Of a stretch of DNA of 64,000 nt, positions 48,684-61,101 are shown in pieces. Numbering within the stretch: position 1 is the stretch's first letter; every line of letters begins with the position of its first letter. The notes under the pieces are model-generated. The model saw only the letters and a list, made by a program, of their open reading frames with translations, searched no databases and was not told the DNA's origin. The stretch spans positions 4,030,001 through 4,094,000 of the forward strand of contig NW_025408669.1 in assembly GCF_020360975.1 (NCBI RefSeq), read 5' to 3'. Source of the DNA: Hirsutella rhossiliensis (lineage: Eukaryota > Ascomycota > Sordariomycetes > Hypocreales > Ophiocordycipitaceae). The translations under genes and the position numbers were made by a program.

Positions 48684-51600
48684 TACCCCCTTAGCTATAG
48701 CCTGCCCTTATAGAAAGGGTAAAGCTAAATATAGCTTTAGGCTAGTAAGCGTATAAAGGAGGTCTTAGTCTATACTTATCCCTTACTTAAGAAGTCTAGG
48801 TTTTAGCCCTAGGCTCTTTTAGACCTACTTTAGGAAAAAGGGGCCTAAGGAGGAAATTAAGTCCTATAAGAAAGGGGGGCTTCTCTAAGGATAAGTCCTT
48901 AAAAAGGGGGCCTTTAAGAAGAATAAGTCCTAATTAAGCTAGGGGCCCTCCTTTAAGATAAGTCCTAATTCCTCTTTTTAGCTATAGACGTCTCCTTTCT
49001 TTTACGTACTATTAGCTCCTCTCGTAGACTCTTAAGGCGGGCTTCTAAGTATAGCTTCTCTTAAACGTCTTCTAGCTTAATTTACTATAAAAAGATAGCT
49101 AGCTTTTACTTTAGTAAGGGCTTCGTAAGACTATTAGCTTTTATTAATACTATTAGAACCTAACGGACGGAAATAAGTACCCTTTAGACTTCTTAGCGTA
49201 ACTAATACTAATAGATATTAATATACTATAGCTAGGTCGATAACTTACTATTTTCTATAAGAATTTATATAGTCTATATATTATTATATTCTATAGCTAA
49301 TAGAGTCGGAATTTATAGTTATAGAGATATTAGTAGTCGGCTAAGGAAATTCGCTTCTTTTAACGCTTTTAAAAGAGCTAGTAGCTCTACCTCTATATTA
49401 AAAGTTATAACGGTAGCTTACTTCGAAGCTCTCTAAGTAATAGTTCCTCTAAAAAGGGATATAATATACCTTTATAAGCTCTTTCTATTTAAGGAATTAT
49501 CCGTAAAGGACGAATTACTTAAATAAAGGAAGATTTTAGTAGCTTATTTCCTTCCCTACCCTCTTAGGCGTAGACTATATAATCTCGTTAAATAAAGATA
49601 AAGGATAGCTCTATCTACTACTTCTTAATGCCTAGGGCTAGGATTCTAGTTATACCTAGCTAGCTAAGAGACTATAAAAGAGATATCCGGTTTAGTAAAA
49701 ATAGCTAAAAAAAGTAGGGAGCCTACCTTCTATTAATATTAGTATTTCTCTTACTCCCTAGCTTAAATAGATAGATTAGGTAAAAGCTCTTCGTCTAATA
49801 TAGGCGTAGAAGGAACCTTCTTATCGAGGGAATTAAGGAGGAATTTATAAGCGACCTTATCGATATAGGCGTCCTAGGTAAGCTAGATAGTCTATTAGGA
49901 CCTATTCCTAAGGATTTATATCCCTAGGAACTACTTTAGCTCCCCTAGCCTAGTTATCTTATACCTTTATTATAGGCCTTATATAGCCTCCTTAATAGTA
50001 GCTTCTTCCTCTTTTAAGTAGGCCTAGATAATATTATCGATATAGAAGAAGACCGTGATTTTACCCTTCTATATTATACACGGTTCCTAAGGGACTTTTA
50101 TAAAGCCTGGGGCTTTAAGGGAACCTATTAAATGCTATTACTAAAGAAGGGGTAATCTTCGTAGTCCGTATAAAGCTTTCCTAAGCTATAGAACCTTTCC
50201 TAGTTATTAAAAACTAAGAGGAAGTTATATATAGATAACTTCTTCTTCCTTAAGTAGGTAGTTAATAAAGGCGTTAACTATATCTATCTATTTAAGCTTA
50301 AGGTCGAATTCTACTACTATAGTTATAAGGGTCCGAAAAGATATCCCTACTAAGGTAGTTGCCTTAGTAAGTAGATCCCCTTTTTCCTATTAATTCCTAT
50401 AGATAACTAGCTAGGCCTTATACTTTTAAAGGAAGCTATGTTTATTAGTCTTATAAATAAAGACCTACTTATAGCTAAGGACCTATTTTCCTCTTACTTT
50501 TTCTTTAAGGACCTCTTTAAAAGACCCTATCTCTTTATATAAAGCTAGGTAGTCTTTCTAGGCCTAGAAAAACTAGTCTTTAAAGGGGTGTTTTTCTAGC
50601 TGCTTTTAGTTTACTAGTAGGTCTAGGAGGTCTCTTTTATATACCTTCCTTACTAATAGTAGCTTAAAAAGCCGGCCTGCTATAAACGCTCCGTAAGAAC
50701 CGTCTTTTATTAGCGTTAGATAGAAGTCGGAAAAACAATCGAAATAGGGGAGAGGTTAGTCTTCTTTTATATCGGGCCCTATACCTTCCTTTACTTCTTA
50801 AAGCAAGGATAAAAAGGCAGCTAGGTAATCCTTTAAGAGAGGTGCCTTTCCTACCCCCTTAAGGGTTAAGACGGAAAGACTAACTAAAAAAGCTACTACT
50901 AGATCTTCTTCTTATATAGGAGGAGGCGTAGGTAGGTAGGCGTATTTTAGCTCTACCGCTTTCTTATAGTCTCCTTCTTTATCTAGACTATCTAATCTAG
51001 TAGCTTCCTCCTCTTCTTTTTCCTTAAAGTTAGCGTTATCCTTAACTACTTCGACGTTAGTTTTTTCTTCCGTTTCCTTATCTAGGACCTCTTCTTAAGA
51101 CTATTAAGAAGGGGGGATTTAAATCTTTTAAATTAGCTAACGTTAAGAGAGTAAGAAGGGCTATTAATCCCTTTTTCTATTAAAGAAGCTAGATTCGTAG
51201 AAAATTATATCCCTAGTTAAAATAACCTTCTATAAAAGAGGAATCTAGATCTAGAAGATATTTATAGAATTATAACTAACGAGGTAATTAATAAAGGCTC
51301 TAAGATTAAGCTTTTTTTTCTTCCTTTTTAGCTATATATCGGTAGTTATTACGTATACCCTATAGCTATAGGTATAAAGGTAAGCTAGCGAGGCCCTCTT
51401 TTTCGTAAAGAGCTTAAGGGGGGATTTCTAGTCTATTCCTTAAGTCTTAAAAAGGGTCTCTAGGTCCCTATAGTCCCTTAGTCCCCTAGGGTCCCTTAGG
51501 GTTTAGTTCCGAAGGTAATAAGCGGTCTTAACGACTTCTCTTTAAAGGTCGTATAGAAGCCTTATAGTAAGTCTTATTATATAGGCCCTTTCTATTATAG

Positions 51601-54097
51601 TACCCCCTAATATTTCTACCCCTCCGTTCTAGGCCTAGGTATTTAGTACTAATAAGAGGGGTAAAATACCCCTTTTTCGAAGCTAATTTAAGATATCCTT
51701 TATAAATAGCTCTCTATTAGACCGTATCTTCTTAACCTCGTAGCTAAAGTAGGATTTTATCTAGTTAACGAAGTCTTAAAAGGCAGACTAGTTATACTTA
51801 CTTAGGTAGGTCTATAAGAAATAGGGGAAAACTATCCTTAAAAAAGCGTCTATAAAAAACATTACCCTAACGAAGCTTTCCTAATCCTTAGAGACGTTGG
51901 TCTAATCTACTTAAATTTCCTTATATAGCTAGTCTAGCTATAAAGGCGTTCGTTTAGAAATTCGTCTCTTAGTCTTTCCTTAACCGTAGTATTCGTATTT
52001 AATGGTCTTTAGGCCCCTTATTTATACGCCCTGCTATTAACCTAGCTTATATAAAGCTAGGGGGCCTAGGTAACTAAGTCGTGCGTGCTAAAGAATGCTA
52101 TCTCCTTAGGCTACTAAAAGGGGGTCCTTAGATCCTACCTTCTTAGTAGGGAAAGCTAACTTTTTAAGAGATTCCTTCCTAAGGATAGGTCGGAATTCGA
52201 GAATAAATTACCTAAATTTCTCCTCGATAAGCCTAATAGTCTAATTCTTCTAGACTAGCCTTATAGGCTTAGACGTTATATCTTAGAAGATTCCTTCCTC
52301 TTAAAGAAAGCGGAAGGAAATTAAGCTCGTTAAAAATCAAGGGTAAAAAGCTACCCTTTTTCGTCGAAGAACTTATATAGATCTATTAGGTAATTTTATT
52401 ATAAACCCTTTTATATCCCTCTATCTATACAGTTAATTCCTTAGTAATAAGATATTCCCTCTATACCTTCTTAAAGGACCGGAATCGTAAGAGTATATTA
52501 TAGATATTAAGGGAAGTACTAAAGTCGAGGATAGCTGATTTTCGTAGGGGGTAATTAGAGGGCTCTAACGGTTAGTTTTAGCTTTATTAATCTATAGGGA
52601 AGATAAAGGCCGGATTTACTATACTAACGATTTTCCCTTAAATTTATAGCTTAAATAAGGGCGGCGGCATTCGTTACTATTTCTTAGTAACCTAAATCTT
52701 ATCTATCTTCTTCTATAATAAGGGGTCCTCCTTAAGAGACTATTATATCGTTTCTTATAGCCTCTTTAAAGGGTTAAATCCTTTAGGTTAGTTTTCCTTG
52801 ACTACCTACTAGTATTATAATAATCGATAACCTAGGGATTTATATACTAAGTAGCTGTTTCGTCGTTTAGTCTTTTATTTCTTCGAGGAATCCTTATCCC
52901 GATCTAGAAGGTCTGCTTAAAAACCCCCTCTTTTTGCTCCTTATTACTAATATTAACGAGGTTCGATTTCGACTAGTTCCTTAATTTTTCGACTAACGGA
53001 CTAAAAGGTCTATTAGGGGTCTAGTCGGGCCGGTCTAACTAACGGGACCGGGGCCAGGGCAGTAGGCGGAGCCGGGGCCGGGACTAGGGCTGCCGTTAAA
53101 GACGGGGTTAAGGCTCTTAAGGGAGGAGGAGCCGAAGGAGCAACAGCCGCAGCAGCAGCAGCGGCAGCCGCAGCAGCGGGAGCCGTAGTAATAGGGGCTA
53201 TAGCAGCTATAGGGGCAGTAGATCGAGCCGTCTAGGTCGAGTGCTAGCTACGAAGGAATAAGACTGCTTACTATTATACTCTAGTAGCCTCTTCGTTTAG
53301 TTCCTAGCTAGCTTCTTAAAAGATAGTCGAGTAACCGTTACTAATAGGCTTTCTTAGTAGAGATATATCCTATAGCTACTAGCCGGAAAGAGCTTTTATA
53401 AGGAAGTATTAGTTAGCTTTCTTAAGGATCTCTTCTTACTTAGCTAGCTACGAAGAAGCTAGTAGGTTCCTAGTAGAAAAAGCTCCTAGGTAGGCTATAT
53501 AGGTCTTCTTAATACGGTTAGTTATATAGCCGCTCGAGGGAGCTATTACGGTCTTAAGCTTTAAAGGCTACTACCTAAGAGTCTCTTCCTCTTAAAGAGT
53601 AATTAGCTTTATAGTACTAATAGATTCCGTTATCGCTATATATATAGTAATTAGTAGCTTTATCTTATAAAGGTATTCCTTACGATAACTCTCGTAGTTA
53701 CCTAAGGTAGTAGAAAAAGCTCTTTATTATATAGAGGTTAGCTTAGAGAAGAGGGAAGCTCCCTCTATAAATTCTATTGCCCTAGGATAAAGAGGGGGCT
53801 CGAGAGGGTCCTACTTATTAAAGAAGACTAAATTATAGATAGTTCTATCTATACGAGCCCGTAGCTCCTTTACCTACTTATCCTAATCTTAGGGCTTTAT
53901 AAGAATCGTCTTATAGACTATAGGGATAGTAGAGGAGTCGTTTTTTAATATCGTTATAGAAGAGGGGGGGTAGAAAAGTTAGTTAAAAATCGGCTTTTCT
54001 AGTAAGAGGGGTAAAAGGAAGCTATAAAGGATATAAGAAAGGTGCCTTTTATAGTAGCTAGAAGGTATAGGAATTCTATTCCTCCTAGGCTTATAAC

Positions 54098-54570
54098 TCT
54101 CGCGAAGAGAGATATAAGAAGTATATAAAAATATATAAAGGTAAAATTAAAAGTAAGGGGTCGGATAGGTAGGGTAGAGAGATTTAATTCTTATAGGAGC
54201 AGTAATTATAGTAAGGGAGTAATTATTATATTACCTTAATTATCCTTCTTTCCTTTAACGCCCCTCTTTATACCTATCTAGTATCCTAATTAATAAAGAA
54301 GATCCTACTTAAAGAAGCTATTAATGTCCCTTTAACTACCGAGCTTTTTACTAGTTTTTTCCCCTCCTTTCTAGCCGTTGCCGGTATATCCGTCTTATCT
54401 CTCGCTACCTCTATAGGAAGCTATCGCTACTTTTACTTCCCCTCTTACCCCTACCCTCCTCTCTATACCTCTTTTTAGCTCCTTCCTTAAAACCTGGTTT
54501 TTAGCTTCTTAGGTCCCTCGTGCTACGGGATATCTTTAAGAACTACGAAATTAAGCTACGCTTCGCGATA
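54098..54570 (-). repeat. 5' LTR of copia copy F
   Basis: 473 bp, starting TCTCGCGAAG and ending CTTCGCGATA, less mutated than the other LTR of the same copy. Confidence 0.9.
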
Positions 54571-57500
54571 CTATAAGCTCTTTCTATTTAATAAATTATC
54601 TATATAGGACGAATCGCTTAAATAAAGAAAGATTTCGGTAGCTAGTTTCCTTCCTTACCGTCCTAAGTATAGACTATATAATCTCGTTAAATAGAGATAA
54701 AGGATAGCTTAGTCTACTACTTCTTAGTACCTAGGGCTAGGATTCTAAGAATACTTAGCTAGCTTCTATTAAGTATTAAGCTTAAAAGGGAATTAAGAAG
54801 GAATTTATAAGCGACCTTATTAATATAAGCGTCTTAGGTAAGCTAGATAGTCTATTAAGACCTATTCTAAAGGATTTATATCTTTAAGAACTACTTTAGC
54901 TTTCTTAGCTTAGTTATCTTATACTTTTATTATAGGCCTTTTATAGCCTCCTTAGTAGTTACTTCTTCCTCTTTTAAGTAGGCTTAGATAATATCGTCGA
55001 CGTAAAAGAAGACTATAATTTTACCTTTCTATATTATACACGGTTCCTAAGGGACTTTCTTAAAGCTTAGGGCTTTAATAAAACTAGTTAAATACTATTA
55101 CTATATATAATAATATACCCTTATATTCCTATTTTACTATTATAAAGAAATAATAGGTATAGGGAGGCTCTATAAAATAAGCTAGTAAAAAGAGGCTTTA
55201 TAATATAGTCTAAGGGAATAACCCTTAAAGATAAAGACCTTTACTAAATATCTATACCTTCCTTTAAGAAAAGTAGGTTAAGATAAGCCTATCCTAATAA
55301 AATAAAATATATATAAAATATATAAGTTAATTATAAGTAGAACGGATACCCTATTACCTATTTTATTCTAGCGGTTCTAAAGATATCCGCGATATAAGAA
55401 GAGGTAGGGCATAGAAAATTTTAGTTAAATCTACTACTTATACTAGAACCTATAGTCTTACGGTAACTATTACGTTATAATTAAACTACCTACTAAGTTA
55501 AGAAGATATACTATAGATAGAGCTTTATAAGTACTATAGAATATATAAGAAAGCTAACTAATTAGTTTACTAGTAAGTAAGTAATAGTCTATAAAAGACA
55601 AAGGATTTCCCTAAGAGTAGTAGATAGAATAAGTAAGTTTATAAGTATCTATTATAACGCTATTCTTTTAATATATTATTTAGCCCCTTATATACTTATT
55701 ATAAACTCTAGACGAAATCCTACCTTATACTAGTTCGACTAATCCTTTTACTTACGTTATTAATTACCTAATCCTATGCTTATTACTTATACCTTATTAT
55801 ACTATAAAAGGGGTGATCTTTATAGTTTATATAAAGCTTTCCTAAGCTATAGAACCTTTCCTAGCTATTAGAAACTAGGAGAAAGTAATATATAGATAGC
55901 TTCTTCTTCCTTAAAAGGGTAGTTAATAAAGGCGTTAACTATATCTATCTAATTAAGCTCGAGGTCGAATTCTACTACTATAGCTATAAGGGTTTAAAAA
56001 GACATCCCTACTAAGGTAGTTGCTTTAATAAGTAGATCCTCTTTTTCCTATTAATTCCTATAGATAACTAGCTAGGCCTTATACTTTTAAAGGAAGCTAT
56101 ATTTATTAGTCTTATAGATAAAGACCTACTTATAGCTAAGGACCTATTTTCCTCTTACCCTTTCCTTAAGGACTTCTTTAAAAGACCCTATTACTTTATA
56201 TAAGGCTAGGTAGTCTTTCTAGGCCTAGAAAAACTAGTCTTTAAAGGGGTGTTTTTCTAGCTACTTTTAGTTTACTAGTAGGTCTAGGAGGCCTCTTTTA
56301 TATACCTTCCTTATTAATATTAGCTTAAAAGGCCGGCCTACTATAAACGCTTTATAGGAACCGTCTTTTATTAGCGTTAAATAAAAGTTAGGAAAACGAT
56401 CGAAATAAAGGAGAAATTAGTCTTTTTTAGTATCGGGCCCTATACCTTCCTTTACTTCTTAAAGTAAGGATAAAAAAGCAGCTAGGTAATCCTTTAAGAG
56501 AGGTACCTTTCCTACCCCCTTAAGGGTTAAGATAGGAAGACTAACTAAAAAAGCTGCTTTTAGATCTTCTTCTTATTCTATAAGAGGAGGTATAGGGAGG
56601 TAGGCGTATTCTAGCTCTACCGCCTTCTTATACTCTCCTTCTTTATTTAGATTATTTAATCTAGTAGCTTCCTCTTCTTTTTCTTCTTTAATATTAGCGT
56701 TATCCTTAACTACTTTAACGTTAGTTTCTTTTTCTATTTCCTTATCTAAGGCCTCTTAGTAAGACTATTAAGAAGGGGGGATTTTAATCTTTTAAATTAG
56801 CTAATATTATAAGAGTAAGAGGGGCTATTAATCCCTCTTTTTATTAAAGAAGCTAGATTTATTAAAAATTATATCCTTAGTTAAAATAACCTTTTATAAA
56901 AGAAGAATCTAAATTTAAAAGATATTTATAGAATTATAATTAATAAGGTAACTAATAAAGGCTCTAAGATTAAGCTTTTTTTTCTTCTTCCTTTTTAGCT
57001 ATATATTAATAGTTATTATATATACCTTATATCTATAGGTATAAAGGTAGGCTAGCGAGGCCCTCTTTTTTATAAAGAGCTTAAAGAGGGATTTCTAGTC
57101 TATTCCTTAGTTTAGTTCCCTAGGGTCCTTAAGGTCCCTAGGGGTCCGGTTCTAAAGGTAATAGGCGGTCTTAATAACTTCCCTTTAAAAGTTATATAGA
57201 AGCTTTATAGTAAGTCTTATTATATAGGCCCTTTTTATTATAGCACCCCTTAATCTTTCTACCCCTCCGTTCTAGGCCTAGGTATTTAGTATTAATAGGA
57301 GGGGTAAAATATATATTTTTTAAAGCTAATTTAAGATATCCTTTATAAATAGCTCTCTATTAAACTATATCTTCTTTACCTTATAGCTAAAGTAGGATTT
57401 TATCTAGTTAATAAAGTCTTAGAAGGTAAACTAGTTATACTTACTTAGGTAGGTCTATAAGAAATAAAGGAAAACTATCCTTAAAAAAGCGTTTATAAAA

Positions 57501-59399
57501 ACCATTACCTTAATAAAGCTTTCTTAATCCTTAGATATATTAGTTTAGTCGACCTAAACTTCCTTATATAGCTAGTCTAGCTATAAAGGGGTTCGTTTAG
57601 AAATTCGTCTCTTAGTCTTTCCTTAGCTATAGTATTTATATTTAACGGTCCTTAGGCCCCTTATTTATACGCCCTATTATTAGCCTAGCTTATATAAAGC
57701 TAGGGGGCCTAGGTAATTTAGTTATACGTGCTAAAAACGTCCGTTTCCTTAGGCTTCCGGAAAAGGGTCCTTTAAACCTACTCTCCTTTAAGTAAGGAAA
57801 GCTAACTTTTTAAGAGATTCCTTCTTAAAGATAGGTTATAATTTAAGAATAAATTAACCGAATTTTTCCTCGATAAGCCTAATCGTTTAATTCTTTTAGA
57901 CTAGCCTCGTAGGCCTAGACGTTATATCTTAGAAGATTCCTTCCTCTTAAAGAAAGCGGAAGGAAATTAAGCTCGTTAAAAATTAAAGGTAAAAAGCTAC
58001 CCTTTTTCGTCGAAGAATTTATATAGTCCTATTAAGTAATTTTATTATAAAATTCACCATTCTATATCCCTTTATCTATACGGTTAATTCCCCGGTAATA
58101 AGGTATTCCCTCTATACCTTCTTAAAGCACTAGAATTATAAGAGTATATTATAAATATTAAGGGAAGTACTAGAGTTAAGGATAGCTAATTTTCGTAGGG
58201 GATAATTAGAAGGTCTTAATAGGTAGTCTAACTAATCTATATAAAAGATAAATACTAGATTTACTATACTAACGATTTTTCCTTAAATTTATAGCTTAAA
58301 TAAGGGCAGCGGCGTTATTAGTTACTATTTCTTAGTAACCTAAATCTCGTCTATCTTCTTTTATTATAAGGGGTCCTCTTTAAGAGACTATTATATCGTT
58401 TCTTATAGCCTCTTTAAAGTATTAAGTCCTTTAAGTTAGTTTTCCTAGAAGACCTATTAGTATTATAATAACCGATAGCCTAGGGATTTATAGGCTAGGC
58501 AGCCGTTTCGTCGTTTAGTCTTTTACTTCTTCGAGGAATCCTTATCCCGATTTAGAAGGTTTACTTAAAAACCTCCCCTTTTTACCCTTATTACTAATTT
58601 TAACGAGCTTCGATTTCGACTAGTTCCTTAATTTTTCGACTAATAAATTAAAAGGTCTATTAAGGGACTAGTTAGGCCGGACTAACTAATAGGACTAGGG
58701 CCGGGCCTAGAGTAAGAGGCGGAGCTAGGGCCAGGCCTAGGGCAGCCGTTAAAGATAGTATTAATACTCTTAAGGGAGGAGGAGCTAGAGGGGTAATAGC
58801 TATAGTAGTAGTAGCAGCGAGAGCTATAGTAATAAGGGCTATAGTAGCTATAAGGGTAGAAGGTCGAGCCGTCTAGGTCGAGTGCTAGCTATAAAGGAAT
58901 AAGACTACTTACTATTATACTTTAATAGCCTCTTTATTTAGTTCTTAGCTAGCTTCTTAAAATATAGTTAAGTAACCGTTACTAATAGGCTTTATTAATA
59001 GAGATATATCCTATAACTACTAGCTAGAAAGAGCTTTTATAAGGAAGTATTAGTTAGCTTCCTTAAGGATTTCTTTCTACTTAGCTAGCTATAATAAAGC
59101 TAGTAAGTTCCTAGTAAAAAAGGCTCCTAGGTAGGCTATATAGGTCTTCTTAATATAGTTAGTTATATAGCCCCTTAAGGGAGCTATCGAGGTCTCGAGC
59201 TTTAAGAGCTACTACCTAAGAGTCTTTTTCTCTTAAAGAGAGATTAGCTTTATAGTACTAACGGATTCCGTTATCGCTATATAGATAGTAGTTAATAGCT
59301 TTATCTTATAAAGGTATTCCTTATAGTAACTCTTATAGTTACCTAAGGTAGTAGAAAAAGCTCTTTACTATATAAAGGTTAGCTTAGAGAAGAGGGAAG
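54571..59399 (-). mobile_element. Copia copy D, right part (RT through gag), interrupted by a solo LTR
   Basis: Continues copy D after the nested copy F, and is itself interrupted by a 696-bp solo LTR at 55106-55801. Homology runs through integrase and gag up to GAGAAGAGGGAAG at 59399, about 0.5 kb short of the expected 5' LTR boundary. There it switches abruptly to another LTR family. Confidence 0.85.
55106..55801 (-). mobile_element. Solo LTR, 696 bp, third LTR family (copy 2)
   Basis: Perfect 5-bp duplication CTATA (55101-55105, 55802-55806). Ends TATAATAATATACCC and CTTATACCTTATTATA are the reverse complement of the copy at 24567-25263 with additional RIP changes. Confidence 0.88.
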
Positions 59400-59635
59400 G
59401 CCTAAATCTAGTCTTAAAAGGTTCTTCCGTTTAGCTATAATTATCTATATAAGATAGTATATCTACGAGTAGATAGAAAAAGTATTATTAACTTTAATAC
59501 CTCTTTTATATACTAATATACTACTAATAAATTCTATTAAATCTCCTACCTTATACTCCTTCTTCCCTTTTATTATATAGTCTTATATAATTCCTTAATT
59601 TCCTAAAATTCTACTTTTACTTATATACCTTAAGA
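59400..59635 (+). repeat. Fragment of the 568-bp LTR family
   Basis: Matches the last ~236 bp of the solo LTR at 16072-16307, in plus orientation, and is more strongly RIP'd. It is joined on the left to copia gag and on the right to the start of a copia LTR. Confidence 0.8.
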
Positions 59636-59817
59636 TATATCTTATCTCTTACTACCTTTATAAGAAGCTATTACTACTTTTACTTCCCCTCTTACCCTTA
59701 CCTTTCTTTTTATATCTCCTTTTAGCTCCTTCTTTAAAACTTATTTTTTAGCTTCCTAGGTCCCTTATACTAAGGGATATCTCTAAGAACTATAAAATTA
59801 AGCTATACTTCGCGATA
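59636..59817 (-). repeat. Truncated copia LTR (182 bp)
   Basis: Covers only the first ~180 bp (U3 start) of a copia LTR in minus orientation, ending CTTCGCGATA. The remainder is replaced by the LTR fragment to its left. Confidence 0.82.
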
Positions 59818-60484
59818 TTAATAGTTTACTAGTATATTAAGAGCTAAAGTATCTTACTAATAGATTATTATAAAAGAGGTATATTAGCTCTTATAAAAAG
59901 GCTGCCTTTAAAGGTATTATAATATAACCCTTTTATAATAGTAGTTTATCTAAGTATACTAACTAAAAGCCCTTCCCTTTTAAAAATTCTTAAGTCTCCT
60001 TTAGCTTATTAATTACTATATTAACTAACTAAGTACGTTTTAGTAACTTTAGTAATAGTTCTAGAACTTCTATTATATAAACCTTTATATAGTAAGCCGC
60101 TTTTTTAGCGGTCTTTCTTAAAAGTAACTATTTATAACTAGCTTTCTCTTTAGCTTAATTAGCTAATTATTTAGGTCTCGTACTTAAAATATTATAGTTT
60201 TACTATAAATAAGCTTATATATTTTCCTTATATAAAGGTACTTTACTATACTTATATTAACTTAAGGTTAAGTATCTCTTTACTTATAAAACGCTTTATA
60301 ATTTCTCTATATAAATATAGTATTAATAGTAGCTAGCTTTACTTATAAATCTAGTAATAGTTTTATAGATAGTAGCTTCTTACCTTTATATCTAAGTATT
60401 CTTAATAACGCGTTTACTAGGTTTAATTTACTTATATAATACTTAATTATAAAGTTAAATAGTATTAAATATATATACTATCTT
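59818..60484. other. AT-rich RIP-degraded DNA, no gene
   Basis: No legible domain on either strand. It is the target of copia copy G. Confidence 0.5.
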
Positions 60485-60971
60485 TGTCGCGAAGCGTGGC
60501 CTGATTTCGTAGTTCTCGGAGATATCCCTTGGCAAGAGGGACCAAGGAAGCTGAAAAACACCCGGTGTAGAAGAAGGAAGAAGGAGCTAAAAAGAGGTGC
60601 AGAAAGGAGGGTGGGGGCATAAGGGGAAGCAGAAGTGGCGATGGCTTCCTATAGAGGTGGCGAGAGATAAGACGGATGTGCCGGCAACGGCTGGAAAGGA
60701 GGGGAAAAACCGGCAAAAAGCTCGGTAGTTAAAGGGACATTAGTGGCTTCTTTAAGCAGGATCTTCTTTGTTAATTGAGATGCTAGAAGGGTATAAAGAG
60801 GGGCGTTAGATAGAGGAAAGAAGGACAATCAAGGCAATATAACAATCACTCCCCTACTGCAATTGCTGCCCCCGCAAGATTCAAACATCTCTGCCCTGCC
60901 TATCCGACCCCTTACTTCTACTTTTACCTTCGTGCATTTTATATGCACTTCTCGCATCTCTCTACGCGAGA
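60485..60971 (+). repeat. 5' LTR of copia copy G (487 bp)
   Basis: The cleanest LTR of the family, starting TGTCGCGAAG and ending TCTACGCGAGA, so the ends form an imperfect inverted repeat. Two short open frames inside it are not genes. Confidence 0.92.
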
Positions 60972-60982
60972 GTTATAAGCCC
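60972..60982 (+). promoter_or_regulatory. Primer-binding site of copia copy G
   Basis: GTTATAAGCCC directly follows the LTR. It is the RIP'd (G-to-A) form of GTTATGAGCCC, complementary to the anticodon arm of initiator tRNA-Met. A palindromic leader AGGAATAGAATTCCT follows, possibly for RNA dimerisation. Confidence 0.72.
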
Positions 60983-61101
60983 GGGAGGAATAGAATTCCT
61001 ATACCTTCCGGCTGCTGCAAAAGGCACCTTCTTGCATCCTTTTACCCCTCTTACTAGAAAAGCCGATTTTTAACCGACTTTTCTGCCCCCCCTCTTCCGC
61101 A

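Larger units (their letters stand above)
48207..54570 (-). mobile_element. Copia-type LTR retrotransposon copy F, full length, nested in copy D
   Basis: 6364-bp element flanked by TTATA (48202-48206) and CTATA (54571-54575). The undisrupted site in other copies reads CTATA, so one duplication has a RIP C-to-T change. LTRs are 48207-48683 and 54098-54570. Internal order matches copies A and C. The gag Ala/Pro linker near 53040-53220 is relatively well preserved. Confidence 0.92.

Noticed and set aside
60465..61057. Two open frames (60465-60716 minus, 60863-61057 plus)
   Set aside because: They lie mainly in the copia G LTR and 5' leader. The real coding frame starts at 61102.
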